From positions 1 through 32,649 of the IMG/VR virus record IMGVR_UViG_3300049846_001536: a stretch of 32,649 bases of DNA, one strand, 5' to 3'. The position numbers and the translations under genes were made by a program. A model generated the notes under the pieces. That model did not search any database. It saw only the letters and a program-made list of their open reading frames with translations, and had not been told where the DNA came from. How positions within the stretch are numbered: the first letter of the stretch is position 1; the number at the start of each line of letters is the position of its first letter. Below are positions 14,435 through 22,047 of the stretch, piece by piece. This stretch comes from a virus.

Positions 14435-16228
14435 ATGAACGTTCAGGATTTTTTCAATTTTCTTGCAGAGCTAAATACTACCGTACTTAACCCGCCACAG
14501 CATCCGTATAAGGCTGAATGGAAAAGGATATACGAGTCTATTAAGCCGCACTTTTACGGACAGGTCCCGCCTGCACTTGAAAAAGCATTCCCGAATGAGG
14601 AAGCTAAGATTCTGAACTACAGAAAAGAAACCTATCAGCCTAAGACCGAGTCACCGTTAGTTAAGGCAATAACTGAGCTACATCGTTTATTATCGAACGC
14701 TAAGCACTCAGTTAAGTTTGAGTCTGCACAGATGCAGGATTATATCAAAAATAAGAAGTTCGGAGATTCGGACCTGACAAAATTCTTTTTCTCTGTTTTT
14801 GTTCCGCACCGCGTATTAGACCCTAATGCAGTTCTGCTGATTCAGCCGACAGGCTTAGGCGTTGTAGATAATTCGCAGCGGGTCGATATTGATTTTAAAA
14901 TGATTCAGTCTGATAGGATAGTATTTAATGATCCTGAGTATCGGCTGTTAATATATAAGGGCGTAAGTAAAAATAAATATGCCGTATTAGGTATTGAAAA
15001 TCCTGTTTATTATCACATTGTTACCGATGAGTTCTATGCAGAAGTAAATTCTAACGGCGGTGATTATGAATTTACGGTATTATATGAGCATAAGTCGGGT
15101 ATTATGCCGTGGGTTACGCTCGGCGGTCGCAGTATTCCGATTTATGACCGTTACGGCAATACTTTTACCGTTTATAAATCAGACTTCAGTCCGGCAATTC
15201 CTTATTTGAATGATGCCGCAATTTTTGACAATCAGCACAAATCTGTAATGTTATCGGCCTGCTTCCCGATTAAGTTCGTCGAAGGAGTTGACTGTAATCA
15301 GTGCCACGGCGTTGGAAAAGTTCACGATCACGAGCATGACGAAGGTGTCGAGTGCCGTTCGTGTGGCGGTACGGGTAAAACTTTGAGCATTTCACCGCTT
15401 GCAGCCTATAACCTTAACCCTACGACTAAGAACTTCGGCGAAAATACGCAGCCTGTAGATCCGATCCGTTATTTCAGTCCTGACATTTCTTCTATTCAGG
15501 AAACGCGCACGGTATCGGATGCGGCACTGTTAAAAGCTGAGCAGGTTTTGAATATAAACCGATCTTTAAACTCTGCGCAGTCGGGCGTAGCTAAGGAACT
15601 TGACCGAGAGCCTGAATATATCGAAATCGGTAAAATTAGCGATGATGTTTATGCACGTTTTGCTGATGTGCTGAATATCATTCAGGCCCTTGTTTTTATG
15701 GATACGACGTCCGAAATTACGGTAAACGCCCCGATTTCGTTTGACTTGAAGTCTGAGACCGAACTAATGCAGGAATTTGCAGAGTCTCAGAAAGGCCTTC
15801 CGACTGCTATTCGTTTTGAGGCATACATTTCGTATGTTGACCGCCGATACAATTCCGATCAGGTAGCCCGCAGAATCGCGGCAATCTGCGCAATGTATAA
15901 CAGTACTTATCTGTATACGGTTGACGAACGGAATACACTTTTAGCAGGCGGGCAGATTACTACAAATGATTGTATCGCTGCTCAGTTTGTTTTTGACGCT
16001 GTAACAACTCTATATTATGAAAAGAACTTTGATATTATGTCTGATAATTGGGATGCTATCAGGGCAGCCATTGACGCAGAACTTGCACCAAGATTTGACG
16101 CTGCTATGAGCGTAACACCGCCTGAGGTTGACATGAATCAGTTTAATAACGCAGACGATAACGCAGACGATAACGCAGACGATAACACAGACGATAATTC
16201 AGATGATAATTCAGACCCGAACGCATAA
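14435..16228 (+). CDS. Portal protein with CxxCxGxG insert
   Basis: A 597-residue portal: it would form the dodecameric ring at the capsid vertex that binds terminase and the neck. Evidence is size, position before the Mu F-like gene, and a body of mixed strands and long helices (SDAALLKAEQVLNINRS, residues 361-377, fits the helical region of portals). Between residues 287 and 315 are two DnaJ-like motifs, CNQCHGVGK and CRSCGGTGK, separated by a His/Asp/Glu-rich loop (HDHEHDEG); they should bind one or more zinc ions. The C-terminus (572-595) is a tandem NADD/NTDD/NSDD acidic tail. The stop overlaps the next ATG (TAATG). Confidence 0.85.
   Translation: MNVQDFFNFLAELNTTVLNPPQHPYKAEWKRIYESIKPHFYGQVPPALEKAFPNEEAKILNYRKETYQPKTESPLVKAITELHRLLSNAKHSVKFESAQMQDYIKNKKFGDSDLTKFFFSVFVPHRVLDPNAVLLIQPTGLGVVDNSQRVDIDFKMIQSDRIVFNDPEYRLLIYKGVSKNKYAVLGIENPVYYHIVTDEFYAEVNSNGGDYEFTVLYEHKSGIMPWVTLGGRSIPIYDRYGNTFTVYKSDFSPAIPYLNDAAIFDNQHKSVMLSACFPIKFVEGVDCNQCHGVGKVHDHEHDEGVECRSCGGTGKTLSISPLAAYNLNPTTKNFGENTQPVDPIRYFSPDISSIQETRTVSDAALLKAEQVLNINRSLNSAQSGVAKELDREPEYIEIGKISDDVYARFADVLNIIQALVFMDTTSEITVNAPISFDLKSETELMQEFAESQKGLPTAIRFEAYISYVDRRYNSDQVARRIAAICAMYNSTYLYTVDERNTLLAGGQITTNDCIAAQFVFDAVTTLYYEKNFDIMSDNWDAIRAAIDAELAPRFDAAMSVTPPEVDMNQFNNADDNADDNADDNTDDNSDDNSDPNA
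15293..15379 (+). other. Zinc-finger-like coding segment in the portal gene
   Basis: Encodes CxxCHGVGK (residues 287-295) and CxxCGGTGK (307-315), the pair of CxxCxGxG repeats typical of DnaJ-type zinc centres. DnaJ normally carries four such repeats; here there are two, enough for one four-cysteine site. Confidence 0.7.
16148..16219 (+). repeat. 12-base tandem repeat at the portal C-terminus
   Basis: Six in-frame 12-base units. The first three are AACGCAGACGAT, followed by increasingly diverged units (AACACAGACGAT, AATTCAGATGAT, AATTCAGACCCG). They encode the acidic NADD/NTDD/NSDD tail. Identity is highest at the 5' units, as expected from recent expansion by slippage. Confidence 0.85.
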
Positions 16229-17076
16229 TGGACTTAAACGCACCAGAACGAATAAACGACAAGGCCTTAGAATTATTAGAAAAGCGATTCGGTAAAGTAG
16301 AACCGAAGTTCGTTAAATCTGTAGTTGATTGGATAGAAAAATTTGAAACAAGTTCAGGAAATTTGACAAGATCCAAAAAAAATACAGAAAGATTAGCTAC
16401 CTTTAAGCGGGCAATTGAACGGTATCTGATTCAGTCGGGTTATAACGAAATGGTATCGGAGTATCTGACTGCCTTCGATGCTGTTTCTGAGCATGAACAG
16501 GAACTCCACAACGAACTGAACGGAATCAAACTTACAAAGTCGTTTTTGAACACGTATAAAAAGTGGGCGGTAAATAACGTTATTGCTCAGATGCAGGGTA
16601 ACGGATTAAATCAGACTATCATAAATCCGCTTAAGCAGGAAATGTTCATTGCTATAAATCAGGGCAGCAGCTTAACCGATGTTGTTAATTCTATTTCGGG
16701 GCAGCTGACGACTACGAACGTAAGGCAGGGAATATTAAAGCGTCAGGTTTTGCAGGCGTCACGGGATGCACTGTTACAGTATGACGGAATAGTTAATGAG
16801 GCGGTCCGAAAAGTTTATAAAATGCCCGCGATTATGTACGTCGGCAGTATCGTAAAAGACAGCCGCGCGCAGTGTGAACGTTGGGTAAATTACGATAAAA
16901 ACGGGAAAAAAGGTGTAATTTTGTTTGAGGAATTGCAGGCAGAAATAGACTGGGCAGACGATAACGGCACAGGAATGATACCAAATACAACGCCTGAAAA
17001 CTTCTGCCAGAATCGCGGCGGTTACAATTGCAGGCATATTGCATACCCTATTCGATTAAATAAAACACAGGAATAA
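16228..17076 (+). CDS. Phage Mu F-like minor head protein
   Basis: A 282-residue minor capsid/head morphogenesis protein. Family members are found in a few copies in the head and may be ejected with DNA. The C-terminal signature is clear: YVGSIVKDSRAQCERW (residues 204-219, with D211, R213, C216) and NRGGYNCRH (262-270), the Cys/His elements of the Mu F-like domain. The N-terminal 200 residues are helical. It starts by TAATG overlap with the portal and overlaps the 17076 gene the same way, consistent with coupled translation. No fused ADP-ribosyltransferase or nuclease domain, as seen in some relatives, is evident. Confidence 0.85.
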   Translation: MDLNAPERINDKALELLEKRFGKVEPKFVKSVVDWIEKFETSSGNLTRSKKNTERLATFKRAIERYLIQSGYNEMVSEYLTAFDAVSEHEQELHNELNGIKLTKSFLNTYKKWAVNNVIAQMQGNGLNQTIINPLKQEMFIAINQGSSLTDVVNSISGQLTTTNVRQGILKRQVLQASRDALLQYDGIVNEAVRKVYKMPAIMYVGSIVKDSRAQCERWVNYDKNGKKGVILFEELQAEIDWADDNGTGMIPNTTPENFCQNRGGYNCRHIAYPIRLNKTQE

Positions 17077-17273
17077 TGTTAATCATAAAAGCTAAAAGCA
17101 AACAGACAGGATCTGTACATGAGTTCACGCCGTCCGAGTGGTACGACGCTCAGCAGACAGGACAGTATGAATACCTAAGCACAGTATACAAAGCAGAGCA
17201 GTCACCGCCTACAGCCCCAAAACAGTCTACTGTAAAGCGCGGATGCGGATGTGCGAACAAAAACAAAAACTGA
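17076..17273 (+). CDS. Small head-module protein with cysteine-rich end
   Basis: A 65-residue protein overlapping the Mu F-like stop (TAATG at 17075-17078). The N-terminus has a small conserved-looking fold (strand IIKAKSKQTG, then FTPSEWYDAQQTGQYEYLS). The middle is proline-rich (SPPTAPKQS) and the end is basic and cysteine-containing (KRGCGCANKNKN). Small genes of this type sit between minor head and scaffold genes in many phages and are of unknown role. The KRGxCxC end recalls KRGSCG loops in two tail proteins of this window (13459 and 22628). Confidence 0.6.
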   Translation: MLIIKAKSKQTGSVHEFTPSEWYDAQQTGQYEYLSTVYKAEQSPPTAPKQSTVKRGCGCANKNKN

Positions 17274-17298
17274 TTTTCACACCTTTAAATATTTCAAA

Positions 17299-17568
17299 AT
17301 GGGAAAGTTTATAACCGTAAAATTAGGCTTATCAATTACCGACGCTGAAAAAGAAGAGCAGTTCGAAAGAATGGGAATTAAGGGCGATTTTTCAGAGGAT
17401 TTCGATTCTGAATGCGATATAAACCTTTTTGCGGTTGAGGCTTATTACGATTCTCAGTTTGCCGACGGTGCGCCTTTTACGAACGTAATTCTTCAGTCAG
17501 GTGTACAGCTTCCCGTGCTGATGGGATTTAAGGAATTTAAGGCACTAATGAAAAAACACGTTTCTTAA
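17299..17568 (+). CDS. Hypothetical head-module protein
   Basis: An 89-residue acidic protein. I choose the ATG at 17299 (MGKFITVKLG...), 25 bases after the previous stop; an in-frame ATG at 17251 would add 16 residues lying inside the previous gene and looking non-natural. The body is hydrophilic and helical, with FSEDFDSECDINLFAVEAYY and an end rich in Lys. No known domain. It lies just ahead of the scaffold gene, so a role in head assembly is likely but unproven. Confidence 0.6.
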   Translation: MGKFITVKLGLSITDAEKEEQFERMGIKGDFSEDFDSECDINLFAVEAYYDSQFADGAPFTNVILQSGVQLPVLMGFKEFKALMKKHVS

Positions 17569-17584
17569 CTAATTTTAAACACAT

Positions 17585-18412
17585 ATGGAATTTCTAAAAA
17601 CAGTTGTTGAAAAACTCGGATTCGATGCCGAAACTCTTACAAAACTCGAGAAAAACGAGATTACAGTAGATGACGCCGTAACAGGTTATGTATCTAAAAT
17701 CGAAAAAACGACAGCCGAGCGACTCGCTAAGCAGATCGAAACGGAAAAAACTACTGAGCTTTTTGCCTCAGCTTACAACAAGGCAGAAAAAACGATTGCA
17801 GAAACTTTCGGAATTGATCTGAAAAAATATGAAACTGTTGAGAAAAAAGACAGATTCAAAAATATGATTTCGGATTTGAAAGTTCAACAGGCTGAAATGC
17901 TTGAAAGGCTGAAACAGGAATATACTTCTGCCGATGCTCAGAAGTTGCAGCAGTTGACGCAACAGCTTGAACTCGCGAACGCTAAACTGAACGAAAAAGA
18001 AATACTGATGCAGCAGGCTATTCAGGCAGAGCAACAGAAGTTTGGCGAATTTGTAAAGAATCAGCAGATCGATAAAGTTAGGAATGACCTTATTTCTGAT
18101 ATCAAAGATCCGCGACTGAACGCAAAACAGATGCGCGCTATCTTTGAGGCTGAACTGTCCGAACGTGGGTATTCGCTTGAGATTGATGCGGACGGTAATA
18201 TTTGGATTAACAAGGATAACAGCCGCGTAAAACATCCTGCTAAGCCTACCGAAAATATGACATATCAGACTTTGTTTGAAATTGTTGCCGCTGAAAATTC
18301 TTTCAGCAAAATGTCGATGGGAACAGAGCCGACTAAATTCAAGATTGATGAGAAGCAAGCAGGCGGCGTACATCCGTCACGTTTGAAATATCTGCAACAG
18401 AAAAATTACTAA
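17585..18412 (+). CDS. Capsid scaffold protein (putative)
   Basis: A 275-residue, mainly helical protein, with coiled coil from about residue 85 to 170 rich in Gln, Glu, Lys and Leu (QAEMLERLKQEYTSADAQKL...). This composition and the place directly upstream of the major capsid gene fit a scaffold, which shapes the procapsid and is then removed. The N-terminus (LEKNEITVDDAVTGYVSKIE) is also helical, while residues 190-210 give a short beta part (GYSLEIDADGNIWINKD). The C-terminus is basic and ends HPSRLKYLQQKNY, as expected of a capsid-binding end. No protease motif is visible. Confidence 0.75.
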   Translation: MEFLKTVVEKLGFDAETLTKLEKNEITVDDAVTGYVSKIEKTTAERLAKQIETEKTTELFASAYNKAEKTIAETFGIDLKKYETVEKKDRFKNMISDLKVQQAEMLERLKQEYTSADAQKLQQLTQQLELANAKLNEKEILMQQAIQAEQQKFGEFVKNQQIDKVRNDLISDIKDPRLNAKQMRAIFEAELSERGYSLEIDADGNIWINKDNSRVKHPAKPTENMTYQTLFEIVAAENSFSKMSMGTEPTKFKIDEKQAGGVHPSRLKYLQQKNY

Positions 18413-18441
18413 CATCTGTTTTTTTGGTTTTTTAGGGTTTG

Positions 18442-18470
18442 CCCGTCGGTTTATATCGGCGGGTTTTTTT
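18442..18470 (+). terminator. Rho-independent terminator upstream of the capsid gene
   Basis: Stem CCCGTCG (18442-18448) / CGGCGGG (18457-18463) with one G-U pair and an eight-base loop, followed by seven T (18464-18470). It separates scaffold from capsid transcription and sits right before the capsid promoter. Confidence 0.85.
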
Positions 18471-18486
18471 ATTTGATAGTTTTTAA

Positions 18487-18519
18487 TTTGCACAGTATCT
18501 TTTTTTTGCTATATTTTTG
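18487..18519 (+). promoter_or_regulatory. Bacteroidota promoter of the major capsid gene
   Basis: TTTG (18487-18490), a 21-base spacer, then TATTTTTG (18512-18519). The match to TTTG/TAnnTTTG is complete, with spacing at the long end of the usual range. It lies between a terminator and the capsid gene, giving the capsid its own transcript with a leader of about 110 bases. Confidence 0.65.
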
Positions 18520-18638
18520 CACTGTCCTTCTCACTAAAAAGGTGCTTCTGCACAGGAAACAAAAATAAGACGCATTCGGCAGCGTGGAAATGCCTAAAAA
18601 ATAAGGTTAAACATTTTCAAATTAAAAATTCAATTCCA
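18520..18638 (+). other. Capsid mRNA leader with small hairpins
   Basis: No gene is seen here. The leader includes GTGC-TTCT-GCAC (18542-18553) and a possible GCATT/AATGC pairing around 18573-18594, then an A-rich stretch just before the ATG at 18639. Such leaders often help expression of abundant proteins in Bacteroidota; no Shine-Dalgarno sequence is present. Confidence 0.4.
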
Positions 18639-20381
18639 ATGAGTCAAATCAATTTGGCCGATGCGTGGAAGATAATTGACATTTCGCTTAACAATCTCGG
18701 CGGAATGCGCTCTATGCCTTCACCTTCTATCGGTCTTTTGCAGCTTCTTACATCTGAGTCTAACAAATCTGCCTCTGCTGTAAAACTCGGCGATGTTCAG
18801 GCAGTAGACAAAGGTGATGGTAAAGTTTACAAAGTTACACGCAGATTCTTCCCACGTTTAGGCGAAGGAGGTGTAGAGACTTTCGAATACTGTCCTACAG
18901 GCGGCAGCGGTATCAAACCTGTTGTTGATGAGGTTTACATCACTAATGAGACTATTTCCCCTAAAGTTGTCATTGACGATGCTTTGCTGCGTTGCATCCT
19001 TGAAAACAAAGCTGACTATCAGAACAGCTATGTTAACGAGGTTCTGAGAAATCACATCAACAAACTCGGTAAAGAGGTAGCAACAAAAGTAGCTACGGGC
19101 GGTTTTATCGGTTCTTTCGTTAAATGCGACTGCGACGATGCACCTGTAACTATCAAAAACCTGCCTTTGTTCATGGCTTCAGGCTTAGGCATTAACCCAG
19201 TAGGTGAATCTATCCTTGACAGCGACCGTAAACAGGCCGAAATCGATCAGCAGTTCATCCTCGTTGGTGGTACTCTGCTTGATCAGTATCGTAAAGCCCG
19301 TGCAATCGCAAGCGGTAACGATCTCGGCTTTGATGCTTCTTTGCTTGACATTACCCGCGCTATCTACTACGATACTAACCTTCCTGCTGCTTACGGTAAT
19401 AATAACCTCGCTTTGGCTATGGCTCCCGGCGCACTTCAGGTTATTACCTACGCTAAGCACAAAGGTCAGTTTATGAAGCAGTTTGATACTCAGCTCCGTG
19501 AAACTACTGTAGATCCTTGGATGGGTCTTGAGCATGATGTTTTGGTAAGCTATGAAATCTGCGGTGAAGAGGTTAAAATGTACATTCAGTTCCGTACTTC
19601 TTGGGCGGTTGTCGGTATGCCTACTTGTTGGTCTCAGGACTGCAAATTTGACGGCGTACTCGATGTTTTCGCTTACGAAGTTAAATGCGCTGATACTGGT
19701 TACTGCGACATTACCCCTGCGTGCGGTTCTGCCGGTGCGCCTGTTCCTTCAACGGCTGAGTTCTGCACTTCGGCTGATGAGTGCGACGTTCCTTGCCGCG
19801 CGCTGTTCTATACTCGCTGCCTTGAAGCTGAGCTGTTCGCGGGTGCTGCGGTTGACGTTGCCGATGCTGTAGCAATTCAGATCAACGGTTTGCCTATCAG
19901 TGTAGGTGCTACATTCGATACAGGAACTGAGGCAGGTGCTAACGGCTTTATTGCTGCTGTACAGGCTGCTCTTGCTGCTGCGGGCTATGTTTATAGCGTT
20001 TCTGGCGGTTGGGACGGTGCTACAGGTATGGATATCGCAATTATCACTACTTCGGCTGTAACTTCTGTGGTTGTTGTTTCTGCTACAGGTGCTGACGTTG
20101 CTCTGACAGTTTCTACTGAAAACCTGATCAACGTTTACAGTGCGTCTACCGCTTCTAACGGTGCGACTATTACCAACCTCGCTTGGACTACTCCAACTAC
20201 TACCTTCAACGGTGCGCCGAGCGCATCTCTGATCGGTGCAATTGACATCTACGGTACATACGATAACTTCTATGCTATCGAAGGTACTCAGGCAGGAGCA
20301 TATCAGCTCGTAATTACTGACAGCGCAAGCTGCACAGATACTTACAATGCTGATTCTTGCGGTGAGCTTGTAGTTCTTTAA
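18639..20381 (+). CDS. Major capsid protein with extended C-terminal region
   Basis: A 580-residue protein that I call the major capsid because it follows the scaffold, has its own promoter and is flanked by terminators, as befits the most abundant product. Residues about 1-370 read as the core capsid (for example ILENKADYQNSYVNEVLRN, DQQFILVGGTLLDQYRKA and FRTSWAVVGMPTCWSQD). From about 375 onward a cysteine-rich link (CDVPCRALFYTRC) leads to Ala/Thr/Val-rich beta domains that are probably surface decorations. Preference for CTT, GCT, AAC and ACT codons over the neighbours' mix suggests selection for high expression. A separate fused function cannot be excluded. Confidence 0.8.
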   Translation: MSQINLADAWKIIDISLNNLGGMRSMPSPSIGLLQLLTSESNKSASAVKLGDVQAVDKGDGKVYKVTRRFFPRLGEGGVETFEYCPTGGSGIKPVVDEVYITNETISPKVVIDDALLRCILENKADYQNSYVNEVLRNHINKLGKEVATKVATGGFIGSFVKCDCDDAPVTIKNLPLFMASGLGINPVGESILDSDRKQAEIDQQFILVGGTLLDQYRKARAIASGNDLGFDASLLDITRAIYYDTNLPAAYGNNNLALAMAPGALQVITYAKHKGQFMKQFDTQLRETTVDPWMGLEHDVLVSYEICGEEVKMYIQFRTSWAVVGMPTCWSQDCKFDGVLDVFAYEVKCADTGYCDITPACGSAGAPVPSTAEFCTSADECDVPCRALFYTRCLEAELFAGAAVDVADAVAIQINGLPISVGATFDTGTEAGANGFIAAVQAALAAAGYVYSVSGGWDGATGMDIAIITTSAVTSVVVVSATGADVALTVSTENLINVYSASTASNGATITNLAWTTPTTTFNGAPSASLIGAIDIYGTYDNFYAIEGTQAGAYQLVITDSASCTDTYNADSCGELVVL

Positions 20382-20387
20382 ATTTAC

Positions 20388-20419
20388 GGGGAGGTTTAAC
20401 CGCCTCCCCTTATTTTTTT
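20388..20419 (+). terminator. Rho-independent terminator after the capsid gene
   Basis: Stem GGGGAGG (20388-20394) / CCTCCCC (20403-20409), loop TTTAACCG, followed by TTATTTTTTT. It starts 6 bases after the capsid stop. Confidence 0.85.
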
Positions 20420-20430
20420 AATACTGACAC

Positions 20431-20808
20431 ATGAAAAACTATTCAAACAAAATAAAATTAGCTCTGAACATCATTAAGAAATTCAATTCTAATGTAAATG
20501 TTCAGCGGACAGATGACGAAAACACGGTTTATCTGTTCGATTATTCGACTCAAAAAAAGACAGTCGGCAGTGCTGCGATAAATAAGGCAGTAGAAAAAGC
20601 CGTAAAGCAACAGGATTGGCCCGAATCAGTCGTTTATTCTGAAGGTATGCTGTTCTGCCAGTCTGCCGAAGTTAAGGCCGTACAGACTGAAATTATCGAA
20701 ACGGTCGAAACAGTTGAAACGACAGAACCTGAATTATTCGCCGAATCCGAAACAGAAACAGAAACAGAACCTAAGAAACGCGGCCGTAAAAAGAAATCTG
20801 AGGAATAG
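20431..20808 (+). CDS. Hypothetical head-tail region protein with acidic then basic tail
   Basis: A 125-residue protein. The first 80 residues form a small lysine-rich alpha/beta domain (MKNYSNKIKLALNIIKKFNS..., then QQDWPESVVYSEGMLFC). Residues about 85-112 are a Glu/Thr-rich repeat (ETVETVETTE and ETETETE), encoded partly by three GAAACA hexamers at 20749-20766. The end is strongly basic (KKRGRKKK). The alternating charge could bind DNA or capsid. Genes at this place often code for decoration or head completion factors, but I do not recognise this one. Confidence 0.6.
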   Translation: MKNYSNKIKLALNIIKKFNSNVNVQRTDDENTVYLFDYSTQKKTVGSAAINKAVEKAVKQQDWPESVVYSEGMLFCQSAEVKAVQTEIIETVETVETTEPELFAESETETETEPKKRGRKKKSEE

Positions 20809-20810
20809 TT

Positions 20811-20916
20811 ACCTCGCGGCATCCCGTAAGATCTGCTCACTTTGAGGTGTTATCTGTTTAAGTGAATAGCCTAATACTTTTAGTATGGCATAAGCTAAAA
20901 CTTAACCAAATCAATG
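20811..20916 (+). ncRNA. Structured noncoding stretch (possible RNA element)
   Basis: There is no ORF here. A three-part nested hairpin can be drawn: TTAAGT (20858-20863) / ACTTAA (20900-20905), TAGC (20867-20870) / GCTA (20894-20897), and ATACT (20874-20878) / AGTAT (20882-20886) with loop TTT. Upstream, ACCTC (20811-20815) can pair with GAGGT (20844-20848). No T-tract follows the nested element, so it is not a simple terminator. It may be a leader, an mRNA-processing site or a small RNA. The internal loops are large, so the fold needs testing. Confidence 0.35.
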
Positions 20917-20940
20917 CCCCGTAGACGTACGGGGTTATAT
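20917..20940 (+). terminator. Terminator-like hairpin before the 20966 gene
   Basis: Perfect seven-base stem CCCCGTA (20917-20923) / TACGGGG (20928-20934) with loop GACG, followed by TTATATTTGG. The T-tract is imperfect, so termination may be partial. Confidence 0.6.
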
Positions 20941-20965
20941 TTGGGGATTTAAATTAAGAATAAAA

Positions 20966-21949
20966 ATGCTTACACCGAACTCCCCTGCTTGCCTTGACAA
21001 TTATATCGTATCGTTTAACGGATGTTATGCGGGCGGCCTTCCTACTCCCACATCAGGATACTATTTGGAGAATTTAGAAGGCTTGACACTCGATAATGTC
21101 GCTGCGGTATCGTCTGAAGTTCTGATGAGCGCAACGAAAACGATAGAAGAAAAGGTAAGATTTGCGGCTGATATTGTTGAAAAAAGGCTCAAAGCTGTAC
21201 TAAACAGCAGGGGTATTATTTTGAATAAGATCGGGAACAAATACGGTGTGTGCAGTGTTACGGCCTCGACTGATATTCCTGCACCGCTGAACAGAGGTAT
21301 TCGGGTATCAAAGAAGTGGTTAAATTCGCCACAGTCACGTATTTATGTTGATGCGGTTAAGTTTAAGTCTGCCGTTACTGCTGCTACTACGATTTACATT
21401 ACCGATTTATTAGGGAATGTTTTGTGGTCTAAAGCTACTCAGGCAATTGCAGACACGGAACTGACTGTATTTGTGAATAAATCTTTTGCCACTGATTACA
21501 TCCTGATCACGTGGGATACTACGGCAGTTGTTCCTTATCTATACAGCTGCGATTCTCAGAGTAATTGCACGCCTTGCAATAGTAAATATTTAGCAGTAAC
21601 AGGTTGGAACGGACTCGCGGCAGGTGGAAGCGGTTATTTAGGTGCGTGCGTGCGCTTAGATTGCGTTGATACTGATATTATCTGTCAGTTTTTGGACCGT
21701 TTAGGCATGGCGGTTTTGTATCAGACAGGTGTACAGATTTTGAAAGAATGGATTAGTCCGAATAACCGCCTGAACTTGATTAAAACGCACGGCGGCGAGT
21801 GGGCTAACGTGAAAATAACAGAATGGGAAAATGCAAGTATTGAGGCATTAGATAACGAAATAGAAAACATTATTCAGATTCTTGAAACGGACAAATTCTG
21901 TTATAACTGCCGTCCGAGGCTGAGAATGTATCCGATGTTGCCGGGCTGA
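20966..21949 (+). CDS. Head-tail connector region protein, unknown
   Basis: A 327-residue protein (MLTPNSPACLDNYIVSF...). It has an N-terminal part with a helix (ATKTIEEKVRFAADIVEKRL), a central beta domain (residues about 125-200), and cysteines towards the end (CDSQSNCTPC near 195-204, CYNCRPR near 312-318). Helices at 270-305 (SIEALDNEIENIIQILE) finish it. Its place between capsid and neck genes suggests an adaptor or minor head protein, and I recall similar proteins at this place in Bacteroidota phages, but the function is not established from sequence. Confidence 0.6.
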   Translation: MLTPNSPACLDNYIVSFNGCYAGGLPTPTSGYYLENLEGLTLDNVAAVSSEVLMSATKTIEEKVRFAADIVEKRLKAVLNSRGIILNKIGNKYGVCSVTASTDIPAPLNRGIRVSKKWLNSPQSRIYVDAVKFKSAVTAATTIYITDLLGNVLWSKATQAIADTELTVFVNKSFATDYILITWDTTAVVPYLYSCDSQSNCTPCNSKYLAVTGWNGLAAGGSGYLGACVRLDCVDTDIICQFLDRLGMAVLYQTGVQILKEWISPNNRLNLIKTHGGEWANVKITEWENASIEALDNEIENIIQILETDKFCYNCRPRLRMYPMLPG

Positions 21950-21954
21950 TTGTT

Positions 21955-22047
21955 ATGAGTCGTGTAAATTTTAAAATACAATTAAAAAAATATGTCATTC
22001 ATGTTTTAGAAGAAATGGAACAGGAGTGGCATGATGCGTGTGAGTAA
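21955..22047 (+). CDS. 30-residue small ORF in the connector operon
   Basis: ATG at 21955 (MSRVNFKIQLKKYVIHVLEE...) to TAA at 22045-22047, five bases after the previous stop and overlapping the next ATG as TAATG. The product is an amphipathic helix with an acidic, tryptophan-containing end (EQEWHDACE). The tight fit on both sides argues that it is translated. Function unknown. Confidence 0.55.
   Translation: MSRVNFKIQLKKYVIHVLEEMEQEWHDACE

Noticed and set aside
17768-18373. 201-residue open frame on the minus strand
   Set aside because: It lies wholly opposite the scaffold gene; its product is a low-complexity Phe/Leu/Ile/Ser mix, as expected from the complement of a Lys/Glu/Gln-rich gene.
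20936-20943. TATATTTG as a promoter for the 20966 gene
   Set aside because: It matches TAnnTTTG but overlaps the terminator stem tail and has no -33 partner, so I left it out as a feature.
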